NCBI GenBank assembly: GCA_027493375.1
Contig: JAPVWO010000282.1
Coordinates: 1 to 33,298, forward strand
Length of the DNA stretch: 33,298 nucleotides
Source: Candidatus Multivorans thiocomprendens
Lineage (GTDB): Bacteria; Acidobacteriota; Thermoanaerobaculia; Multivoradales; Multivoraceae
Direction: 5' to 3'
Shown: positions 28,295 to 33,298 of the stretch, piece after piece
Position numbering within the stretch: the stretch's first letter is position 1
How the letters are laid out: every line of letters starts with the position of its first letter
Program-made: the position numbers and the translations under genes
Notes under the pieces: generated by a model
What the model was told of the DNA's origin: nothing
Database searches by the model: none
Seen by the model: only the letters and a program-made list of their open reading frames with translations

Positions 28295-28558
28295 ATGAAG
28301 CTGTACAGGCTTGAGTTTGTCCTCAAGGAACCGTCAGAAGACACGGAGGGCATGTACCTTGCGGAAGTGCCCGTGTTGCCCGGGTGCCGGGCCTGGGGGG
28401 AAACCGCTGCTCTTGCGCTGGAGAACTTGCAGAGCGTCACCACGGCGTTCATCGAGTCTCACTGCGCCCATGGCGATCCGCTTCCTCCCGAGGTCGCTGC
28501 CGCAGCGGTAGACGTTGGCGAGCAGCGCGGAGTCGGCGAGGTCATGGTCGCCGTTTGA
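28295..28558 (+). CDS. hicB: HicB-family antitoxin
   Basis: This 87-residue protein has the partial RNase-H-like fold of HicB. It shows a YLAEVPVLPGCRAWGET strand-turn at about 21-37, then the helix ALALENLQSVTTAFIESH and the closing GDPLPPE. It would neutralise the HicA ribonuclease encoded next. The C-terminal DNA-binding domain found in longer HicB proteins is absent. The ATG at 28295 opens the family domain directly, and the stop overlaps the toxin's TTG. Antitoxin-first order is the less common arrangement for hic loci, but it is well known. Confidence 0.85.
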   Translation: MKLYRLEFVLKEPSEDTEGMYLAEVPVLPGCRAWGETAALALENLQSVTTAFIESHCAHGDPLPPEVAAAAVDVGEQRGVGEVMVAV

Positions 28559-28764
28559 CGTACCGCGAACTGACGCGCAGGCTTCGGCGCCTCGACTGCG
28601 AGCTGGATCGCAGGGGACGTGGGAGCCACGAGATCTGGATTCGGCGGTCGACGCGAATGCGTACGACGATCCCGAACTGGGGAAGCCGCGATCTCCGGCC
28701 AGGCACCGTGCGGGCGATTCTGCGAGACCTCGGGATCAACAGGCAGGAGTTCGAACGAGCCTGA
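28555..28764 (+). CDS. hicA: HicA-family mRNA interferase toxin
   Basis: This 69-residue dsRBD-like toxin cleaves mRNA during translation stress. It has TYRELTRRLRRL at the start, the catalytic histidine His25 in RGSHEIW, and LRPGTVRAILRDLGI at about 47-61, as usual for HicA. The TTG at 28555 overlaps the hicB stop (TTGA). A longer frame upstream is only antitoxin sequence in another phase. All key features are intact, so the pair is probably active. Confidence 0.87.
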   Translation: MTYRELTRRLRRLDCELDRRGRGSHEIWIRRSTRMRTTIPNWGSRDLRPGTVRAILRDLGINRQEFERA

Positions 28765-28841
28765 CGCGCGTACCGTGGCACCCGGCCGCGACGCCGAGGC
28801 ATGGGCTCCGAAGCAGCCCGCTGCGGTGGCGCTTGCTCCTG

Positions 28842-29345
28842 CTACTCGGTTGAGAGAGCACCCTCGCGCTCCGTTGAGCGTACAGCCCGGGTAGGCCGGT
28901 CCCTAGGCGTTGCCGGCGTTCGGCTATCTGAGGTCGAGAGGAACTCGTCGAGCCGTACGAGGGCGGTCTCCGGATCCCGCAGCTCACACTCCCAGATCGT
29001 GAGAACCCTCCAGCCCAGACAGGTCAGCTTGGCTAGGTTCTCCTTGTCGCGAGAACGGGTGCGGGCCAACTTCGGCTTCCAGTACTCCAGGTTGGATTTC
29101 GGGAGCCCCGCAATCGGGCACGTGGGATCGGGATGCCAGTGCCAGAAGCAGCCGTTGACGAACACCACTGCCCGGTGTCGCGGGAAGACGAGATCGGGCG
29201 TGCCAGGCAGGTCTCGGCGGTGCAGGCGGAAGCGATAGCCCAGCCGATGCGCCATGGAGCGGACCGCGCGTTCAGGCTTCATGCCCTGCGAACGGATGTT
29301 CGCCATGCACCTGGAGCGGTCCGCAGGGCTCAGATTGTCGGTCAA
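28842..29345 (-). CDS. vsr: Very-short-patch mismatch endonuclease (Vsr)
   Basis: This 167-residue PD-(D/E)XK-type nuclease nicks next to T:G mismatches made when 5-methylcytosine deaminates. Compared with E. coli Vsr the key positions are kept: Glu25, Asp51, Phe67-Trp68 (which wedge into the mismatch) and His69. Zinc-type ligands are at Cys66, His71, Cys76 and Cys120, the last two shifted by three. His64 of E. coli is Asn here, a change also seen in relatives. The TTG at 29345 overlaps the upstream stop (TTGA). A Vsr normally accompanies a C5 methyltransferase, and one lies at the head of this operon. The last 30 residues are unconserved. Confidence 0.92.
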   Translation of the reverse strand: MTDNLSPADRSRCMANIRSQGMKPERAVRSMAHRLGYRFRLHRRDLPGTPDLVFPRHRAVVFVNGCFWHWHPDPTCPIAGLPKSNLEYWKPKLARTRSRDKENLAKLTCLGWRVLTIWECELRDPETALVRLDEFLSTSDSRTPATPRDRPTRAVRSTEREGALSTE

Positions 29346-30109
29346 CGGGCGGTCGCCTCCAAGGCCTGCGCGGCCTCATCGCGCAGGAGCGCCCTCAAGG
29401 CAGGTTCCGGAAGCGCGTCGAGCAGAACCACGCCTCCGCGCCGATTGATATTCACCATCCAGGTCCTAAAGGTCTCACGAGCGAACAAGTCCCCCGGATT
29501 CTGCTGCCAGTGTTCCTGCATCACGCTGTAGATGACCTTGAGAACATCCAGGTTCATCGACACTGCGGGCCTCTCGATCAGGGCCGAACGAACGTCCTGC
29601 CTGTGCAGCAGAATCTCCAGGAAACTGCGGGGGAATTGCGGGTCGGTCTGGTGGGCGATGTAGCCGAGCCACCAAAGCCTGGAGACGCCATTGTCGCGAA
29701 CGAGGGATCTGGAACCGTTACGGCGGGCGAAGAAGTGATTGCGGACCTTCTTGACAGCCGCTTCACTGCCGCCGGGACGGCGCCCCAGCCAGCGCCACGC
29801 GACGTAGGCCGAGCAACTGTTGTGGCAGAGGTACGCCCACAGTCTCTCGTCGGTCGCCTGATGTGGACTGAGCTCGTTCAACGCCTCGTAGACGAGTAGG
29901 GCGTTGTCGGCGTCCGTCTCCGAGGGCTTCGCGTCCTGCGGCTTCAGAAGGTCCGACAGATCGCGTGCTTCAATCGGCGCCGACCTAGTTGTGTACTTCT
30001 CCTTGGCCTTTGGTGCTTGGCCGTTCGGCTCGTAGTGCCAGTCGAGGTTGACCTCCACGCGGCCGAAGTAGTCGTCCACGATCGCCTGCCTGTAGTAGTG
30101 GAGGGTCAT
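29342..30109 (-). CDS. DUF6339-like protein of the Vsr/GHKL operon
   Basis: This 255-residue, mainly helical protein lacks catalytic motifs I can name. Distinct blocks are LWAYLCHNSCSAYVAWRWLG near 110-129, a SRLWWLGYI segment at about 165-173, and a RPAVSMNLDVLKVIYSVM stretch. This pattern resembles the DUF6339 family found next to methylase/Vsr genes; I am moderately sure of that name. The ATG at 30109 overlaps the preceding stop as ATGA and the following vsr gene by 4 bases, so it is an integral operon member. The open frame runs further upstream but only in the overlapping gene. Confidence 0.7.
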   Translation of the reverse strand: MTLHYYRQAIVDDYFGRVEVNLDWHYEPNGQAPKAKEKYTTRSAPIEARDLSDLLKPQDAKPSETDADNALLVYEALNELSPHQATDERLWAYLCHNSCSAYVAWRWLGRRPGGSEAAVKKVRNHFFARRNGSRSLVRDNGVSRLWWLGYIAHQTDPQFPRSFLEILLHRQDVRSALIERPAVSMNLDVLKVIYSVMQEHWQQNPGDLFARETFRTWMVNINRRGGVVLLDALPEPALRALLRDEAAQALEATAR

Positions 30110-30972
30110 GTCGTCGGTTCCGAGTCGTTGTCGGCGAACTGGGGGAGACGCCCCAAGGGTGAATTCAGCAGCTTCTGAGCATCGGCCAGACGGTCCGGGG
30201 CACCCGCTCCGAGAGGAGGGCAACCGAGTTCTTCGAGCTTCTGGTCGAGCGTGGAGAACCAGCGATAGCCGGAGTACTCGCGCTCCGACTGGTCCGCCTC
30301 GCTGAGCACATGGACGAGGGCCGGAAGGTAGATGCTGTTGATCAAGAATGCGGCGTCGTCCGGTTCCCGGCGACCTGCCTCTTCAAAGCGGCCATGGTCG
30401 CGTTCGGACATTTGAACCGCGACCTGGTCGCCGGACATGTCGCAAACCCAGGTCCCATCCGCTTGGCGGTTTGTTGCCGTGTGCTTGAAGATCGAGCCGA
30501 TTGGCTTCTCGTCTTCCGTGTCGATCCAGTACGCAGCGGGCTCGTCTTGCGCGAGTACAGACCCCGGATAGAGATCAAAGGACCGGTTTCCGTAGTCGGC
30601 ATGCCACCCGGCAGCCTTGAAGCCGAACAGTGATCGCAGGCAGACCAGAAACGGTCGGAACTCGACTCTTCCCTTCAACTCGCCCGCACGGAAGCTCTCC
30701 TGCAGGCCGTAGCGCGTCGCCCTGAGAAGACGACGGAAACGAGTTGTGGGTGCCTCGACAAGAAGGACGCACTCTGCATCGCCTTGACCAACGAGGCTTC
30801 TGAGGTCGGCATCGGACAGTTCAAAGTCGACGGACACGTCCACAGCCATCGCTCCCTTGGCGCGGACCGCCTCGACGTCGGCTTCAAACTCGGCTGTCGG
30901 GTAGTCGCCTTCGCCGCCCTGATCGGGTCGGAGGACGGGGTGCGGAAATGCCTTACCTGGATCCCACTTCAT
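30106..30972 (-). CDS. Conserved hypothetical protein of the Vsr/GHKL operon
   Basis: I do not recognise this 288-residue protein. It opens KWDPGKAFPHPVLRPDQGG, continues with an acidic region, and appears mixed alpha/beta with no membrane segment. A stretch near 115-135 (FRPFLVCLRSLFGFKAAGWH) and another, DAAFLINSIYLPALVHVL, are the most compact hydrophobic cores. The ATG at 30972 overlaps the ATPase stop (ATGA), and its own stop overlaps the DUF6339-like ATG, so expression is coupled on both sides. By context it is a partner of the GHKL ATPase in a DNA-targeting defence or repair system; nothing in the sequence shows a nuclease. Confidence 0.65.
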   Translation of the reverse strand: MKWDPGKAFPHPVLRPDQGGEGDYPTAEFEADVEAVRAKGAMAVDVSVDFELSDADLRSLVGQGDAECVLLVEAPTTRFRRLLRATRYGLQESFRAGELKGRVEFRPFLVCLRSLFGFKAAGWHADYGNRSFDLYPGSVLAQDEPAAYWIDTEDEKPIGSIFKHTATNRQADGTWVCDMSGDQVAVQMSERDHGRFEEAGRREPDDAAFLINSIYLPALVHVLSEADQSEREYSGYRWFSTLDQKLEELGCPPLGAGAPDRLADAQKLLNSPLGRLPQFADNDSEPTT

Positions 30973-32951
30973 GCTTCGGAGTACTCCCCTCCGCCGGCTG
31001 GCCTGAGCGCCACTCGCCAAGCCCGGTCATGGATGGGTTCAGTGGATCGGATCCGAACCCGAAAGCGCCGGCGAGCGCGAATCTCCACGCGCTGCAGGTC
31101 GATACGGTCGCCATGCTCGTCGAACGCAATCAGGTCGGCGTGAGGGATTGTCGAGGCGTCTCCCGCCTCGTCGACCTGGAGCTGTACGAGCCCGGATTCC
31201 GTACTCGTGAAGCTGACTTCCAGTTCGTGACGATCTTCCAGGGGCAGCACGCGTACGCCATGCACAGGCACGAGTCTCGCGGTCGCGCCTCCGCCGCGCG
31301 AGCCGGTTCCGCCTCGGCCTTCGCCTTCTCCACGACCAAGTCCGTCGCCATCGCCGCCGTGGTTCGAGCCTTCGCCGCCGCCGCCTTGCTCTCCTTCCTG
31401 CTCGCCGTCGCCTTCGGCGTTGGCATCCGCTTCAGTGGCTTCGGACGAAAGGCCGCGGGAGGGGCGGCGTCTGATTGGCTTGAGCGCCAGCTCCTCGATT
31501 CGGTCCTCAAAGCCCTTCTCGGTGCCTTCGCCGGCCTCGCCCCCGCCCAGAGCATCCTCCGCATACGGATCGGGCAGAAGTTCGGCCACCTCCCGGAGCG
31601 CCGATGTTGCTGCGGTCTCTGGCGGCTTGGCGTGCTCACGGATGCTGCTTCTGATCCAGTCAGCAACCCGCTTGAGAGCCTTGCGGCCGACTTCCTTCTT
31701 CTCGTCCGGCAAACGCTCGGGCTCGAACTGATCGTGCTTCGGGTTTTCCATCTCCCGAAGGAGCTCGTTGCCCTCCGGATCCTCGAAGACGCACAGAGCC
31801 GCGAAGTCATTGAGTCCGCGAAACTGCTTCAGGCCCCTCTGGTCCGCCGTCACCAACATGCCCGACCGACGGACGAGTGCGACTTTGCTCGGCAAGCCAT
31901 CCTTTACCCGCAGGTAAAGCCTGCAGTGACCCAGATCCTGGTCCTGCTTCTCGAGCTCCTTATCGTGCTCTCTCGGCAGCTACCAGAACACCTGGGCTTC
32001 GGTAAGGTCCTCCAGCTCCTGATCGGCGTCGCCAGACCGAGCGGCATCGACCAGGTAGGCGAACCAATCTCCGATCGTGTTCCGGTCGATCGTCAAGAGC
32101 TCACGTTCCTGGAGTTCCTCGTCTGGTTCAATCGTCGTCTTGAGGTTGCCGTGACTCACGGCGAAGAAGAAGCTGACCAGCACTCGCCCTGCGAGTTCTC
32201 GCTGCCAGCCTGGATCAGCGTTGAAGCCCAAGATGGACAGGCTCGTGCCCGATTGAGGATTGCCGGCGTGATCAAGGACTCGGAAGCAGCGGGGAATCCA
32301 CTTGGGTTCCAGTTCTCGACATCCGTCGCGATAGCCGTAGAAGCCTGTTCCCTGAGTCGGGCCTTCGGGCCCTTCGGGGGTCATCAACACGGACTTGCCC
32401 TGTAGCTTCTCCACAACTCGGCCGTTGTCGGGAAAGGCAGTCCAGTAGAAGACCGTCCGGAGCGGTGAAACGGCAAACGGGGCGTACTTGCCGATGCCGT
32501 GCGAACCGAGGGGATCGCTTCCGGGGCGCTTGACGGAGAGGCCCTTGACCTTGACCAAGGCCTTCCAATGGCGGTCCGTAAGCCCGGTCGTGTTCCGGTC
32601 CGAGATGCGCAGGTAGGCGACCTCTCCGGAGTCGAGCAGACCCAATGCGCGAGTTAGCCCTCCCACTGCGCCGTGGTCCTCGTCGGCCTGGGCGCGGACG
32701 CGGCGGGACTCGATTGCCCGTCTGAGTTCTGCGCGGCCGAAGGAGTCATCGGGCGCGTCAAGCGAGAGAACCTCGAATGACATGTGAACCGCCTTCGCGC
32801 CTTGGTCATGGGCATCGAGCGAGTTCTGGATCGTCTCGCGGGCGAGGCTCCCGATTCGGGCGCCACGAAAGTGCGCCATCCCGGAGTCGTTGTAGCCGTC
32901 CTCTTGACCGCCACCGGTGGGCGGAAAGAACCAGCCGATCTTGTCAGTCAC
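30969..32951 (-). pseudogene. MutL/MORC-like GHKL ATPase interrupted by one in-frame TAG
   Basis: Read through one stop this is a 660-codon gene. The N-terminal part (codons 1-323) is a GHKL ATPase: N-box ETIQNSLDA at 39-47, SDRNTTGL at 117-124 replacing the usual DNGxG, and the lid glycines GSHGIGKYAPF at 149-159. TAG at 31980-31982 ends it. The same frame then continues uninterrupted for 336 codons. First comes a conserved block (KVALVRRSGML and LRFP-like FRGLNDFAALCVF, then ENPKHDQFEPERLP), then a Gly/Glu-rich linker and a beta-rich C-terminal domain. A TTG at 31895 could restart the second half. The GTG at 32951 overlaps the methyltransferase stop by 8 bases. Whether it is a true nonsense mutation, a suppressed stop or a sequence error is open. 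Confidence 0.82.
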
Positions 32952-33298
32952 GGTAATCGCCTTTGTTGGATGGTGGGCGGTACTCGGCCAGGACCGTCAT
33001 GCAGTGCCGGGCAGCCACCGTGGCGAGGTCAGCGCACACCGCGTTGCCGAGCAGCCGGTATCGTTCCGTAATAGTGATCTCTGCAGGGAACAGGTCCTCC
33101 GGGTCGTTGAACCCCTGCAGGCGAGCGACTTCGTCCACGCCCAGCCGGCGAATTCCCCATTCGTCCCGGATGAAGGGGACATTGTGCCCGCCGATCCCCA
33201 TGTTGGCCGTGAGCGTGGGGCAGAGGCCATCCTGCTTCTCGCGCACGTAGGAGCGCCTGAGTTGGTAGATGTTCCGGCGGTCGCCGCACTCCATCTTC
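32944..33298 (-). CDS. DNA (cytosine-5-)-methyltransferase, C-terminal part
   Basis: The gene enters from the right edge, so only the last 117 residues are visible. They carry the end of the target-recognition and catalytic domain of C5 methylases: CPTLTANMGIGGHN (motif VIII/IX region), GIRRLGVDEVARLQGF (motif IX), and YRLLGNAVC (motif X, binding S-adenosylmethionine). The frame is open to the edge. It would methylate cytosine at a short recognition site and is the usual partner for Vsr. It heads the five-gene defence operon; the ATPase GTG overlaps its stop. No cognate restriction endonuclease gene is recognisable in the window. Confidence 0.9.
   Translation of the reverse strand, partial: KMECGDRRNIYQLRRSYVREKQDGLCPTLTANMGIGGHNVPFIRDEWGIRRLGVDEVARLQGFNDPEDLFPAEITITERYRLLGNAVCADLATVAARHCMTVLAEYRPPSNKGDYRD

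Noticed and set aside
31270..31480. Simple-sequence stretch as a regulatory or CRISPR-like repeat
   Set aside because: It encodes the Gly/Glu-rich linker of the ATPase; there is no regular spacer-repeat structure.
31895..31897. TTG as the start of a separate 308-residue gene after the TAG
   Set aside because: Conserved coding-like sequence already runs in the same frame between the TAG and this codon, and no good ribosome-binding site was seen. A single split gene is the simpler reading, though restart cannot be excluded.
30948..32405. A 485-codon plus-strand frame opposite the interrupted ATPase
   Set aside because: It has Leu/Ala/Ser-rich low-complexity translation with no family resemblance. 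The minus strand carries clear ATPase motifs and overlapping start/stop junctions.

Overview
The window reads as GC-rich chromosomal DNA from a Gram-negative bacterium. It carries an LpxL/HtrB-like acyltransferase, a LolA-like periplasmic carrier, an RND/MMPL exporter and a TRAP transporter. Many starts are TTG or GTG, and genes are packed with 1-25 base overlaps. I cannot fix the phylum from sequence alone. Gene style and neighbourhood would fit an Acidobacteriota-like or proteobacterial lineage, and this is a guess.

Region 1 (196-15385) is an aryl-polyene-type (Ape/xanthomonadin-like) type II polyketide/fatty-acid cluster. On the minus strand at the left are a thioesterase, a family 2 glycosyltransferase and an ApeG-like membrane protein. 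Diverging from them on the plus strand are a ketosynthase, a chain-length-factor-like partner and a flavin halogenase-like oxidoreductase. Converging on those is a long minus-strand operon (15385 down to 5784): PlsC-like acyltransferase, ACP, ApeI-like dehydratase carrying a decayed ligase subdomain, ApeP-like dehydratase, ketoreductase, second ketosynthase, second ACP, AMP-ligase, LpxL-like acyltransferase, LolA-like protein and MMPL exporter. Together these would activate an aromatic starter, extend and dehydrate it on ACPs, possibly halogenate it, attach it to a lipid or sugar carrier, and export it to the outer membrane. No starter-forming enzyme (ammonia lyase or chorismatase) or methyltransferase is in the window.

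Region 2 (15491-19429) holds a tail-anchored coiled-coil protein built on a 22-residue repeat, ribonuclease III, asparaginyl-tRNA synthetase, a DUF2085-like fragment and two tandem paralogous small membrane proteins. The AsnRS frame appears to lack about 40 catalytic-domain residues and any ordinary start codon. It meets the N-terminally truncated DUF2085 gene head to head at about 18150, so this looks like a deletion or assembly junction.

Region 3 (19446-28148) is metabolic: a flavin/PNPOx-like protein, an SDR, a MATE transporter, TRAP DctQ and DctM, a dimethylglycine-dehydrogenase-like FAD/GcvT fusion, and a divergent DmdA/GcvT-like methyl-transfer enzyme.

Region 4 (28295-33298) looks like a defence island: a HicB-HicA pair, then a tightly overlapping minus-strand operon of C5 cytosine methyltransferase (cut by the window end), MutL/MORC-like GHKL ATPase, an unrecognised protein, a DUF6339-like protein and a Vsr endonuclease. 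The ATPase frame is split by a single in-frame TAG. The two unrecognised proteins and the interrupted ATPase make this operon the best candidate for a poorly described system.
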